DNA from: Bradyrhizobium sp.
GTDB taxonomy: Bacteria; Pseudomonadota; Alphaproteobacteria; Rhizobiales; Xanthobacteraceae
Length of the DNA: 64,000 nt
Direction: 5' to 3'
Assembly: GCF_030654605.1 (NCBI RefSeq)
Contig: NZ_JAURXB010000060.1
Coordinates: 1-64,000 of the forward strand
The position numbers and the translations under genes were made by a program. The notes below the pieces were generated by a model. The model had not been told where the DNA came from, ran no database searches, and saw nothing but the letters and a program-made list of their open reading frames with translations. Positions 17,126 through 25,952 of the stretch are shown one piece after another (the stretch's first letter is position 1; every line of letters begins with the position of its first letter).

Positions 17126-18352
17126 CCGCCGGTTGGCGAGAGGAACCACGTTGTGCAACGTTTCAAGCCCGCTTTCAAGGAAGCGGCGCACGCCGCGGGC
17201 GGCCTGGCGGATCCGCTGCTCGTTTTCCACCATGGCGATGCGGACGTACCCCTCGCCGTGCTCGCCGAAGGCCACCCCTGGCGACACCACCACGCCCGAC
17301 TTCTCGACCATCAGGGTCGCGAACTGCATGCTGCCGACGTCACGGAACGCCTTGGGCAGCGGCGCCCAGGCGAACATCGAGGCCGCCGGCGCGGGAATGT
17401 CCCAGCCGGCGCGGCCGAAGGAATCCACCAGCGCGTCCCGGCGCTTGCGGTAGGTGTCGCGCATCTCGCGGATGCAGTCGTCGGGACCGTTCAATGCCGC
17501 GGTCGCCGCCACCTGGATCGGCGTGAAGGCGCCATAATCGAGGTAGGACTTAACCCGCGCCAGTGCTGCGATGATGCGCTCGTTGCCGACGGCGAAGCCC
17601 ATGCGCCAGCCGGCCATCGAGAATGTCTTCGACATCGAGGTGAATTCGACGGTGACGTCGATCGCGCCGGGAACCTGCAGCACCGAGGGCGGCGGATTGT
17701 TCTCGTCGAAATAGACCTCGGCATAGGCGAGGTCCGACAGGATGAAGATCTCGTGCTTCTTGGCGAACGCCACCAGATCCTTGTAGAAATCGAGGCTCGC
17801 GACATAGGCGGTCGGATTGGAGGGATAGCAGACCACCAGCGCCAGCGGCTTCGGGATCGAATGGATGATGGCGCGCTCCACCGCCTCGAAGAATTGCGGC
17901 GTCGGCTCCGATGGAACCGAGCGGATCACGCCGCCGGCCATCAGGAACCCGAAAGCGTGGATCGGATAACTCGGATTGGGGCACAGAATGACATCGCCGG
18001 GCGCGGTGATCGCCTGCGCGACGTTCGCAAACCCCTCCTTCGAGCCCAGTGTGGCGACGATCTGGCTTTCCGGATTGAGTTTCACGCCAAAACGCCGGCC
18101 ATAATACGCCGCTTGCGCCTTGCGCAGGCCGGTGATGCCGCGCGAGGCCGAATAGCGGTCGGTCCGCGGCTTGCCCAGGGTTTCCTTGAGCTTTTCGATC
18201 ACATGGGGCGGCGTCGGAAGATCGGGATTGCCCATGCCGAGATCGATGATGTCGGCCCCGGCATTCCGTGCGGCTGCCTTGGCCCGGTTGACCTGCTCGA
18301 ACACGTAGGGCGGCAGACGGCGGATGCGGTAAAATTCTTCCATCGGTCTCAT
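17123..18352 (-). CDS. Class I/II PLP aminotransferase (AlaC / LL-diaminopimelate aminotransferase-like)
   Basis: A 409-residue fold-type I aminotransferase with the PLP lysine in SMSKTFSMAGWRMGF and the N-terminal IIDLGMGNPDLPTPP typical of the AlaC/DapL group. It precedes hom, so an amino-acid biosynthetic role (alanine, or a step near lysine or methionine) is plausible. The start is either ATG 18352 (GGAG only two bases away) or ATG 18343 (GGAG eleven bases away), and the sequence does not decide. E. coli AlaC is a glutamate-pyruvate aminotransferase. Confidence 0.87.
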   Translation of the reverse strand: MRPMEEFYRIRRLPPYVFEQVNRAKAAARNAGADIIDLGMGNPDLPTPPHVIEKLKETLGKPRTDRYSASRGITGLRKAQAAYYGRRFGVKLNPESQIVATLGSKEGFANVAQAITAPGDVILCPNPSYPIHAFGFLMAGGVIRSVPSEPTPQFFEAVERAIIHSIPKPLALVVCYPSNPTAYVASLDFYKDLVAFAKKHEIFILSDLAYAEVYFDENNPPPSVLQVPGAIDVTVEFTSMSKTFSMAGWRMGFAVGNERIIAALARVKSYLDYGAFTPIQVAATAALNGPDDCIREMRDTYRKRRDALVDSFGRAGWDIPAPAASMFAWAPLPKAFRDVGSMQFATLMVEKSGVVVSPGVAFGEHGEGYVRIAMVENEQRIRQAARGVRRFLESGLETLHNVVPLANRR

Positions 18353-18530
18353 AGCTCCGGAACCGGGTCGCGGCAGGGATCAGCAGCATGGCTTGCAGCA
18401 CCGCGGACTCGATTCCGCGCAGAAAGCCCGCTCGATCAATGATTTAGAGCAAATTCCGCGCCAAACCGTTGAATCGGGATTGTTTTACCACGCGAGCCCG
18501 GCTGCGCCAGCCGTAATAGCGAAAATCAGC

Positions 18531-18821
18531 TCACTTTGCGGCGGAGTTCTTGGCGGCGGTGGAGGCCTGCTGGTCCCGGGCGGCGGCCAACTCGCGCAGC
18601 GCCTCCGCCTGCTGCGCCGGCCCCATCGCGGCCTGGTCGCGATCGGGAGGCAAGTCGTGAACCGGAAGATAGACGCCGGCCTCCTTCGGCCGCGCGGGGG
18701 CATCCGCCGGCGTGCCGACCAACGGCATATCCGCGATCGATGTCGCGCAGCCGCCGAGCGCCAGCGCCGACAGCAACAGTGCTGCCGCCGTCGCTGCCAT
18801 GATGTGCCGATCGATCGCCAT
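18531..18821 (-). CDS. Small lipoprotein, unknown function
   Basis: A 96-residue protein with a lipobox (LSALALGGC) at about residue 27 after a hydrophobic signal, then a charged, Ala/Gln-rich tail likely forming a helix. Export and lipidation are read from the sequence, and the function is unknown. ATG 18821 is a reasonable start, with AGGCGGGGA about 12 bases upstream; a GTG at 18845 is an alternative. It is divergent from phaC with about 270 bp between. Confidence 0.65.
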   Translation of the reverse strand: MAIDRHIMAATAAALLLSALALGGCATSIADMPLVGTPADAPARPKEAGVYLPVHDLPPDRDQAAMGPAQQAEALRELAAARDQQASTAAKNSAAK

Positions 18822-18998
18822 CCGCTGAGGAAATCCCCGCCTCACCCGTGCCGCTGGTATGAGCCTTGCAGCGGCAATACGTCAAATTCTTCTTCTGATC
18901 CGGCTCCGTCGTTCAAACCTTTGTCGCCCGAAACGATTAAAGCCGAAACAGCAAAGCCCAGCGTTGGGGCCTCAATATGTCGGAACCAAGAATTTTAT

Positions 18999-19021
18999 CG
19001 CACTGCAGCGGGTGCAGTGCG
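18999..19021. promoter_or_regulatory. Perfect palindrome upstream of phaC, candidate regulator site
   Basis: CGCACTGCA (18999-19007) and TGCAGTGCG (19013-19021) are perfect inverted arms around a 5-bp GCGGG spacer, 75 bp upstream of the phaC ATG. The CTGC...GCAG core resembles sites reported for PhaR repressors of PHA genes. Assignment to PhaR is inference, and no phaR gene is in this window. Confidence 0.55.
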
Positions 19022-19095
19022 GGAGGTTAACCCCTAATTCCTCCGCGCCGATTACGCGCGGTGACGAACCGGAAATGAACCTATAGTGTCGTCCC

Positions 19096-20913
19096 ATGAG
19101 TGAAGTCGCCACCGAGACCCAAGTCGAGACTCAAGTCCCGAAAAAATTCGATCCCGAAGCCTTCGCGATGAACCTTGCGAAGGCGATGGAGAGCAGCGGC
19201 CAGGCGCTAGCGGCCTATCTGAAACCGCGCGAGAACGGCGAAGCCAGGGACAAGCCGCCCAACGAACTCGGCGAGGTGGTGAAGACATTCTCCGCGGTCG
19301 CGGAATATTGGCTGTCGGACAAGGAGCGATCGGCAGACCTGCAGGCCAGGATCGCCAAGGCCTATATCGATCTGTGGGGATCATCGGCGCGCCGGCTTGC
19401 CGGCGAAGCGGCGAAGCCCGCGATCGAGCCCTCGCCGCGCGACAAGCGGTTCAAGGATCCGGAGTGGAAATCGAACCAGTTCTTCGATTTCGTGATGCAA
19501 CTCTATTTGCTCACCACGCAGTGGGCGCAAGATCTGGTGCGCAACGCCGATGGCCTCGACGCGCACACCCGCAAGAAGGCGGAATTCTACGTCCAGCAGA
19601 TCACCAACGCGCTGGCGCCGTCGAATTTCGTCCTCACCAATCCGGAAGTGCTGCGCGAGACGCTGGCCTCCAGCGGCGACAACCTCGTTCGCGGCATGAA
19701 GATGCTGGCGGAGGATATCGAGGCCGGACATGGCACGCTGCGGATCCGTCAGTCCGACCCCGCCAATCTCGCGGTCGGCGTCAATATGGCGACGACGCCG
19801 GGCAAGGTGATCTTCCAGAACGAGCTGATGCAGCTGATCCAGTACACGCCGACGACGGAAACCGTGCTGCGCACGCCGTTGCTGATCGTGCCGCCCTGGA
19901 TCAACAAGTTCTACATCCTCGATCTCAAGCCGGAGAAGTCCTACATCAAGTGGTGCGTCGACCAGGGCATCACCGTGTTCGTGATCTCGTGGGTCAACCC
20001 GGACAAGGCACTCGGCAAGAAGACCTTCGAAGACTACATGAAGCAGGGCCCGCTCGCGGCGATGGACGTCATCGAACGGGTGACCGGCGAGATGAAGGTT
20101 CACACCGCCGGCTATTGCGTCGGCGGCACCCTGCTCGCCTCGACGCTGGCATGGCTGGCGGAAAAGCGCAGGGTGCGGGTGACATCCGCCACCTTCTTTG
20201 CCGCCCAGGTCGACTTCACCCATGCCGGCGACCTCCTGGTGTTCGTCGACGAAGACCAGGTCTCGGCGCTGGAGCGCGACATGCAGGCCTCCGGCGTGCT
20301 CGAAGGCAGCAAGATGGCGATGGCCTTCAACATGCTGCGTTCCAACGACCTGATCTGGTCCTATGTCGTCAGCAACTACCTGAAGGGACAATCACCCTCC
20401 TCGTTCGATCTGCTGCACTGGAACTCGGATGCGACGCGGATGCCGGCGGCGAACCATTCCTACTATCTGCGCAACTGCTATCTGGAGAACCGGCTGTCCG
20501 CCGGCAGCATGGTGCTCGACAACACACTGCTCGACCTGTCGAAGGTGAAGGTGCCGGTCTACAATCTGGCGACCCGCGAGGATCACATCGCACCGGCGGA
20601 ATCGGTGCTTTACGGCTCGCAGTTCTTCGGCGGTCCGGTGAAATACGTGCTGTCGGGGTCCGGCCATATCGCCGGCGTGGTCAACCCGCCGGCGTCGGGA
20701 AAATACCAGTACTGGACCAACGACAATATCAAGGACACCACGCTGGCGAACTGGCTCAAGGGCGCGCAGGAGCACAAGGGTTCGTGGTGGCCGGACTGGC
20801 GCCAATGGCTCGAAAGCATCGACGCCGAGACGGTTCCGGCGCGGCCGGTCGGCTCCGAGGCGATGCCGCCGATCGAAGACGCGCCCGGCAGCTACGTCCG
20901 TGTTCGCGCGTAG
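19096..20913 (+). CDS. phaC: Class I poly(3-hydroxyalkanoate) synthase
   Basis: A 605-residue PHA synthase polymerising hydroxyacyl-CoA onto storage granules. The alpha/beta hydrolase core carries the lipase-like box GYCVGGT with catalytic C341, and conserved [16 protein letters not shown], with the catalytic Asp in TREDHIAP and the His in [12 protein letters not shown]. Its length is typical of class I, which needs no PhaE or PhaR subunit. The gene lies alone here, with no phaA/B. A 23-bp palindrome upstream may be its operator. Confidence 0.95.
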   Translation: MSEVATETQVETQVPKKFDPEAFAMNLAKAMESSGQALAAYLKPRENGEARDKPPNELGEVVKTFSAVAEYWLSDKERSADLQARIAKAYIDLWGSSARRLAGEAAKPAIEPSPRDKRFKDPEWKSNQFFDFVMQLYLLTTQWAQDLVRNADGLDAHTRKKAEFYVQQITNALAPSNFVLTNPEVLRETLASSGDNLVRGMKMLAEDIEAGHGTLRIRQSDPANLAVGVNMATTPGKVIFQNELMQLIQYTPTTETVLRTPLLIVPPWINKFYILDLKPEKSYIKWCVDQGITVFVISWVNPDKALGKKTFEDYMKQGPLAAMDVIERVTGEMKVHTAGYCVGGTLLASTLAWLAEKRRVRVTSATFFAAQVDFTHAGDLLVFVDEDQVSALERDMQASGVLEGSKMAMAFNMLRSNDLIWSYVVSNYLKGQSPSSFDLLHWNSDATRMPAANHSYYLRNCYLENRLSAGSMVLDNTLLDLSKVKVPVYNLATREDHIAPAESVLYGSQFFGGPVKYVLSGSGHIAGVVNPPASGKYQYWTNDNIKDTTLANWLKGAQEHKGSWWPDWRQWLESIDAETVPARPVGSEAMPPIEDAPGSYVRVRA

Positions 20914-20987
20914 CGCAATCTTCCGCGATTAGGCTATAACCATCCCGGCCCCGTGGCCCGGATTCGCAATTGAGTGAGGGGGAACCT

Positions 20988-21386
20988 ATGACGCGTGAAA
21001 TATTCTGGCTGACGCTGACGGTGATTTTGACCGGCGTGATGTGGATCCCCTACGTGCTCAACCGCTGCCAGATTCGCGGCCTCTCCGGCGCGATGGCCAA
21101 TCCGTCGCGCAACGACAAGCCGCATGCCGAGTGGGCCAATCGCATGATGTTCGCGCATGACAACGCGGTCGAGAACCTCATCATCTTCGCGCCGCTGGTG
21201 CTGATCCTGGCGCAGATCGACTATTCGACGAAATGGACCGTATATGCCTGCGCGGTGTATTTCTGGTCCCGCGTCGCCCATCTGATCGTCTACACGATCG
21301 GCTTGCCGGTGTTCCGCACGCTGGCCTTTACCGTCGGCTTCTTCGCCCAGGTCGTGCTGGCGCTGGCGATTTTCCAGCTGGTATAA
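20988..21386 (+). CDS. MAPEG-family membrane protein
   Basis: A 132-residue protein with four membrane helices and the MAPEG-like stretch RMMFAHDNAVENLIIFAPLVL (an NxxENxxxF pattern). MAPEG proteins include microsomal glutathione transferases, and bacterial ones are mostly uncharacterised. GAGGGGG lies a few bases before ATG 20988, favouring that start. It follows phaC by 74 bp on the same strand. Confidence 0.82.
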   Translation: MTREIFWLTLTVILTGVMWIPYVLNRCQIRGLSGAMANPSRNDKPHAEWANRMMFAHDNAVENLIIFAPLVLILAQIDYSTKWTVYACAVYFWSRVAHLIVYTIGLPVFRTLAFTVGFFAQVVLALAIFQLV

Positions 21387-21451
21387 CTCGTGTCCCGGAC
21401 GCGGTGCCGCGCGGTGCGCTGCACCGCACGGCCTGCATCGCAGGGCCTGGA

Positions 21452-22324
21452 TCAACGCCCGGCGAGTGCGGCGGCAATCTGACCGGCAACATCGGCGTCG
21501 TCGAGATACCCACCGATGCCATGCCGGTTGTCGGTGTGATTATTCACGAACGGATAGTTCCTGACCGGCGGCTTGATGGCGAAATTCTCGGAATTGAGTG
21601 GGTAGAGCGCGACGACATCGCGGTCGTCATACGCGTTGTACCAGTCCTTGACCCCCGCAGGCATCGTGAGCGGCGTCTTGAGCTGGTTACGTATCGCGCG
21701 GATACCAAGCGGCGATCCAACCGTTATCAAGCGCAGCACCGAATTGCCGGCATGTTCGCGCAGCACCTCATAGGCGACCACCGAACCAAGGGAGTGCCCG
21801 ACGACGACGGTTGGCTCTCCGGTCAGTTTGGCCGCGACAATCCTGTTGATCTCGCGTCGCGTTCGGGAATCGTTGACATAAACAAAGACGTCCCGAAGCA
21901 CCTTGCCGATGCTGTAGCTCGAAACGCCGGGGACACGACGATCGACGGCACGGATGACGGCCTGCACCCATTCCCAGTTTTGCGGACCGCGCTCCTGCGG
22001 CCCCGGTTCCATTTCGCTTTCGATCTCGCGATCGGTGACCTTGTCGTCACCGCTAAGCTGGACCGCCACGTCTTCGAGAAACGCCGCATAGTCGCCGTCC
22101 CCTGCACCGCCGCGCGTGGCGACGTCATCGGCCGGAGGCAAATCGTGGCGCGCCAGTTGCTTCATGAGTTCGTCGCCGTAGAACGGGGCATCGATTTGGA
22201 GGCCAGCCGGCGCGCTGACGCCGGCGCCCGAGAAACCGCGGCGAAGCGCATTCATCCACTCGTCCTCGATGATTTCCGACGACTTGCCTTCTTGCGCCCG
22301 GCCGTGGATCAGCAGCAGTCTCAT
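21452..22324 (-). CDS. Alpha/beta hydrolase paired with a caspase-like protease
   Basis: A 290-residue hydrolase of lipase-like form. It begins MRLLLIHGRAQEG, has the nucleophile elbow GHSLGS with Ser178, a strand RLITVGSPLG as in triacylglycerol and PGAP1-type lipases, Asp candidates in YDDRD (233-236) and a late NRHGIGGY with His268. No signal peptide, so it is probably cytoplasmic. Its ATG overlaps the stop of the caspase gene by four bases (ATGA), so the two are translationally coupled. Substrate unknown, with a membrane lipid or ester possible. See the caspase entry for the module idea. Confidence 0.8.
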   Translation of the reverse strand: MRLLLIHGRAQEGKSSEIIEDEWMNALRRGFSGAGVSAPAGLQIDAPFYGDELMKQLARHDLPPADDVATRGGAGDGDYAAFLEDVAVQLSGDDKVTDREIESEMEPGPQERGPQNWEWVQAVIRAVDRRVPGVSSYSIGKVLRDVFVYVNDSRTRREINRIVAAKLTGEPTVVVGHSLGSVVAYEVLREHAGNSVLRLITVGSPLGIRAIRNQLKTPLTMPAGVKDWYNAYDDRDVVALYPLNSENFAIKPPVRNYPFVNNHTDNRHGIGGYLDDADVAGQIAAALAGR

Positions 22325-24186
22325 TGGAATTCACCTCGCTCCATGGCGTTTCGCAGGAGTTGGACGCCTTGCGGCGCGAATGTGGTCCACAGCGCCGGCA
22401 GCAACCAGTTTCGTGCCTCACGTGCGGCTTGCGGCAATTGGGCGTCTCGCACCGCCAGCAGTGACCAGCCCTGTCGCAGCATTGGACAGAATGGCAGGAT
22501 CGGAAGATCCTTTGCGGGATCCGGGCCGGCTTCGCGCGGACCAACCCCCCGGCGCGCCAGCATGGCAACGTCGAACAGCTCCGCTTTCAGATCGGCACGC
22601 ATGTATTGCAGAACGGATTCGACATCCGCTTCGAGACCGGCGCTGGCATAGGCGTAGGCGGCGTACAAACCGAGAGTCGGATCGAACACCTTGAGTTTTC
22701 GCACCTTGTCGGCAAAAGACTGTGCTTCCTGAGGCGCAATCCGAAACACGCCGAGACCGGCGGCGGCCGCCACCGCGGCGCGCAATGCCTCAACATCCTC
22801 CCGTACGGTTTGATATTCATTCCATCTCGTGCTGTTTGCGGAAGGAACGTAGTTGACGTTGGTGACGACGCCATCATCGACGAAGATGTGCCCGATGTAG
22901 CCACGCAGTCCCGGTAACACCGTGCCCTTGCCGTCCTCGAATTCAATCAACACACTGGCCGAGGCAGCATCGATACGTACGGGCTGAAGACGCACGAGTT
23001 GGTTACCAAGGAGCTCGGCTGGAAATTGCAGGGAATTCGCCATGACGACGCTGGCCCCGTTCACCGCGAACCCGGTCTGCGTCTCAAAGTGGTCGACCGG
23101 GGCTTGACCCGAGTAGCGGACGATCGCGTCTGAAATGCCGACGCCATGTTGCTTTTCCCGCGCCAGTGCCGCTGCAGCGCGCGCACCCTGCCCCTGCGTG
23201 GCGACTTCGATTGCCTGGCGAGCCAGCGCTGCGACCGACGGGGGTGACGTTCTCTCGCGTTCAGGTTTCCGTTCGCGCGGCAGGCGTGGACGCGAACCGC
23301 GGTCTCGGCGAAGTTCAAAATTTTCAAAACGCGTGGATAGCCCTTTCTCCAGCCTGCTCAGCGACTCCAGGCCGGGAAGATCAAGATCCGGCTCGACGAT
23401 GAGACCCTTTGGTGCGCGCTCGACGCGACCGACGTAAGCCTGGACCGATTCCAGGATGAATTCCGGAGTTTGTCCGGCCTTCGGCATTTCGTCCGATGCC
23501 GCGTCCTCGATCAGGTCGCGAACCAGATCCCTCAGCTTTCGATTTGTCACCACCTCGATGAGTTGGCCGTTCTCGGGTACCTTGTCGACAAACGCGGACG
23601 GCGGCTCGAAATACCCTTTCATGAATTCCCGGGTAAATATGCCTCCACGGCGCGCCTTGTCGTCCGCATTTGCGGCCTCGACAGCGACCAGCGACGGCAG
23701 CGTCGCGAACAGGCGATCGATCTCCGGCCGGGTGGGCCGCCTGAGTGGCAAATTGGGAAAGATCGAGCCGCCGTCAACTCGGCTGCTCTGCATCCCGGAG
23801 GGGATCGACCGGCAGGCATCCGAGATGAATACAACGCTGGTAAGCCCGCTTTCCCGCGCGGCCATCACCGAAGCCTCCACCGAGATCGCCTCGCTTGCAT
23901 TATTCGGGGCGCCTGAGAGCAGCCACACTTCGGAGCCGCCATTCTGGAGGCCATGGCCGGCGAAATAAATCACGACCTGTGAATAGGTCGCAGCCGTCAC
24001 AATGCGCTCGACTTCCGTAAAAATGCCGACGAACGTCACCGGTTCCTTTTCGTCGGTGAACGCCTTTACCTCGAAGCCCTGTTTTGCGATCCAGCCGGCA
24101 AATGCCTTTGCATCATTCACCGCGCCCTGCAGGGGCGCCGGGGCCCTTGGCTTGTTCACGCCGATTACGATGGCTATGCGCGACAT
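22321..24186 (-). CDS. Caspase-family (peptidase C14) protein with large novel C-terminal region
   Basis: A 621-residue protein starting directly with the caspase p20 fold (MSRIAIVIGVN). The catalytic pair is visible: His78 in VVIYFAGHG and Cys125 in VVFISDACRS. There is no signal peptide, so it is cytoplasmic. A linker around residues 280-330 is rich in Arg, Pro and Glu and could be flexible or cleavable. The C-terminal 300 residues were not recognised. The start at 24186 has GGGGGA four to five bases upstream; ATG 24198 is possible. It overlaps the alpha/beta hydrolase gene. Prokaryotic caspases often act in defence or regulated death, and this role is inferred. Confidence 0.82.
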   Translation of the reverse strand: MSRIAIVIGVNKPRAPAPLQGAVNDAKAFAGWIAKQGFEVKAFTDEKEPVTFVGIFTEVERIVTAATYSQVVIYFAGHGLQNGGSEVWLLSGAPNNASEAISVEASVMAARESGLTSVVFISDACRSIPSGMQSSRVDGGSIFPNLPLRRPTRPEIDRLFATLPSLVAVEAANADDKARRGGIFTREFMKGYFEPPSAFVDKVPENGQLIEVVTNRKLRDLVRDLIEDAASDEMPKAGQTPEFILESVQAYVGRVERAPKGLIVEPDLDLPGLESLSRLEKGLSTRFENFELRRDRGSRPRLPRERKPERERTSPPSVAALARQAIEVATQGQGARAAAALAREKQHGVGISDAIVRYSGQAPVDHFETQTGFAVNGASVVMANSLQFPAELLGNQLVRLQPVRIDAASASVLIEFEDGKGTVLPGLRGYIGHIFVDDGVVTNVNYVPSANSTRWNEYQTVREDVEALRAAVAAAAGLGVFRIAPQEAQSFADKVRKLKVFDPTLGLYAAYAYASAGLEADVESVLQYMRADLKAELFDVAMLARRGVGPREAGPDPAKDLPILPFCPMLRQGWSLLAVRDAQLPQAAREARNWLLPALWTTFAPQGVQLLRNAMERGEFQ

Positions 24187-24294
24187 TCCATCCCCCATCC
24201 GCGGCAACAGAGTGCCATGGCGCGATGGAGGATTCAACTGAAGGTCGCAAACCGGCCCGGTTCGGCTTCGGTGAACATGGCCCGGGAGAATGGA

Positions 24295-24888
24295 TCAGAG
24301 GTCTTTACGCGCCACCACGAACAGCATCTCGGCCCATTCGTTGTCAAAACCTCTGACTTCGCCCTTCTCGATCGCCAGTGAATTCCAGCGGCCCGCGCTG
24401 GCATAGGTCTCGCGCAGCCATTCCGGCGATGGATAGTTGTAGTAGCGATTGAGGGTATCCCGCCCGTCTTCCTCTCCGGCCTTGAAGCTGGCGTAGAAAT
24501 GGCCGCCGGGCTTCAGCGCGCGCCAGATCAGCGCCAGCACATGCGCCAACTCCGCTCTCGGCACATGCAGCAGGCAGGCGTTGGCCCAGACACCGTCATA
24601 GGCTTCGACCTTGTCGAGGTCATGGAACAGCAGCGTCTCGACCGGGCGACCGAGCAAACGCGATGCCTCCGCCGCCAGTTCCGGCGAACCGTCGGTGGGA
24701 CGAACGTCGAATCCGGCGGCGAGCATTTGCGCGGAATCGGCGCCGGCGCCGCATCCAAGTTCGAGAATGCGGGCTCCGGGAGCCAGCATCGCTAGAAAGC
24801 GGTCAAGCCGCGCGCGGCGCGAGGTGAACTCACGCCCGGCATAGGCCTGCGCGTTGCTGCGGTAGAACTGAAGCGTATCCTCGTCCAA
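24295..24888 (-). CDS. Class I SAM-dependent methyltransferase
   Basis: A 197-residue methyltransferase with motif I ILELGCGAGADS and motif II/III VWANACLLHVPRAELAHVL. It resembles small-molecule methyltransferases of the Methyltransf_11 or tellurite-resistance TehB type, but the acceptor is unknown. The start is TTG 24888, supported by GAGGAG five bases upstream. It begins 14 bases after the argC stop, so it probably ends the paiB-argC transcript, and could read through into the caspase pair 108 bp downstream. Confidence 0.85.
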   Translation of the reverse strand: MDEDTLQFYRSNAQAYAGREFTSRRARLDRFLAMLAPGARILELGCGAGADSAQMLAAGFDVRPTDGSPELAAEASRLLGRPVETLLFHDLDKVEAYDGVWANACLLHVPRAELAHVLALIWRALKPGGHFYASFKAGEEDGRDTLNRYYNYPSPEWLRETYASAGRWNSLAIEKGEVRGFDNEWAEMLFVVARKDL

Positions 24889-24902
24889 GGCGACTCCTCA
24901 AA

Positions 24903-25952
24903 TCACGGAAACAGCGCGATCTGCTCCAGCCCGGCGGCTTCCGGAAGCCCGAACATCAGGTTCATGTTCTGGATCGCCTGCCCGGCCGAACCCTTGACCA
25001 GATTGTCGAGTACCGAAATGACGATGGCGCGGTTCTTGATGCGGTCGGCGAACACGCCGATCTGCACGTAGTTCGAACCGCGCACGTTCTGGGTTTGCGG
25101 CAGCACGCCCTTTTTCGCGACATGCACGAACGGTTCGTCCTTGTAGGCCGCCACCAGCGCCGCGCGCAGATCGTCCGCACTGCCGCCGCTGAGTTTGACA
25201 TAGGACGTACAGAGCTCGCCCCGGCTCATCGGAATGAGATGCGGCGTGAAATTGACCGTCACGGCCGAGCCCGCCGCGACGCCGATCTCCTGCTCGATCT
25301 CCGGCGAGTGCCGATGGGTACCGACCGAATAGGGCGAGAGCCCCTCGCCGGCTTCGCTGAACAGCGTGTTCTGCTTCAGCCCGCGGCCGGCACCGGTGAC
25401 GCCGGATTTGGCGTCGATCACGATGTCGTCGACGTCGATCAGTTTGGCCTTCGCGAGCGGCACCAGCGCCAGCAGCGCCGCGGTCGGATAGCAGCCGGGA
25501 CAGGCCACCAGCCGCGCCGCGGCGATCCTTTCGCGGTAGAATTCGGTGAGACCGTAGACGGCTTCACCCTGCAGCTTCGGCGCCCGGTGCTCGTGGCCAT
25601 ACCATTGCGCGTAGGTGTTCATGTCGCGCAGCCGGAAATCCGCCGACATGTCGAGGATCTTGATGGCGGGATTGGCTGCCAGCACCGCGGCGATGATTTC
25701 CTGCGTGGTGCCGTGCGGCAACCCGCACAACACCGCGTCGAGCCCGGTCCAGTCGACCTTTTCCCATTCCACCAGCTTCGGCAGGTCCAGCATGAAGAAA
25801 TGCGGAAACACCTCTGCCATGGCCTTGCCCGCATGGGTGTTGGCGGTGAGCGCGGTGATTTCGGCATTGGGATGCCGCGCCAGCAGGCGCACCGCGTCGG
25901 CGCCGGTGTAGCCGGACGCACCCAGAATGCCGATCTTCTTCTTCGTGCTCAT
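24903..25952 (-). CDS. argC: N-acetyl-gamma-glutamyl-phosphate reductase
   Basis: A 349-residue arginine-pathway enzyme reducing N-acetylglutamyl phosphate to the semialdehyde. The Rossmann motif is GILGASGYTGAD, and the catalytic cysteine lies in VACPGCYPTAALL. The start is ATG 25952, with AGGAG seven bases upstream. That ATG overlaps the TGA of the preceding paiB-like gene (TGATG), so expression is coupled. Confidence 0.94.
   Translation of the reverse strand: MSTKKKIGILGASGYTGADAVRLLARHPNAEITALTANTHAGKAMAEVFPHFFMLDLPKLVEWEKVDWTGLDAVLCGLPHGTTQEIIAAVLAANPAIKILDMSADFRLRDMNTYAQWYGHEHRAPKLQGEAVYGLTEFYRERIAAARLVACPGCYPTAALLALVPLAKAKLIDVDDIVIDAKSGVTGAGRGLKQNTLFSEAGEGLSPYSVGTHRHSPEIEQEIGVAAGSAVTVNFTPHLIPMSRGELCTSYVKLSGGSADDLRAALVAAYKDEPFVHVAKKGVLPQTQNVRGSNYVQIGVFADRIKNRAIVISVLDNLVKGSAGQAIQNMNLMFGLPEAAGLEQIALFP

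Noticed and set aside
15891..17453. Open frame of 520 codons on the plus strand over hom and the aminotransferase
   Set aside because: Antisense shadow of two genes with clear enzyme motifs. Its composition is typical of noncoding frames.
18440..18490. Possible degraded member of a dispersed repeat near the aminotransferase promoter
   Set aside because: Some resemblance in memory to Bradyrhizobium-type repeats, but no inverted arms could be shown in the sequence itself.
21390..21450. GC-rich hairpin-forming sequence after the MAPEG gene, considered as a terminator
   Set aside because: No T-run follows and the pairing is broken, so it is not a supported intrinsic terminator.
21452..24240. 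Horizontal transfer of the caspase pair by composition
   Set aside because: The lower GC is only an impression by eye. No flanking repeats, tRNA or integrase were seen, so transfer is not claimed as a feature.
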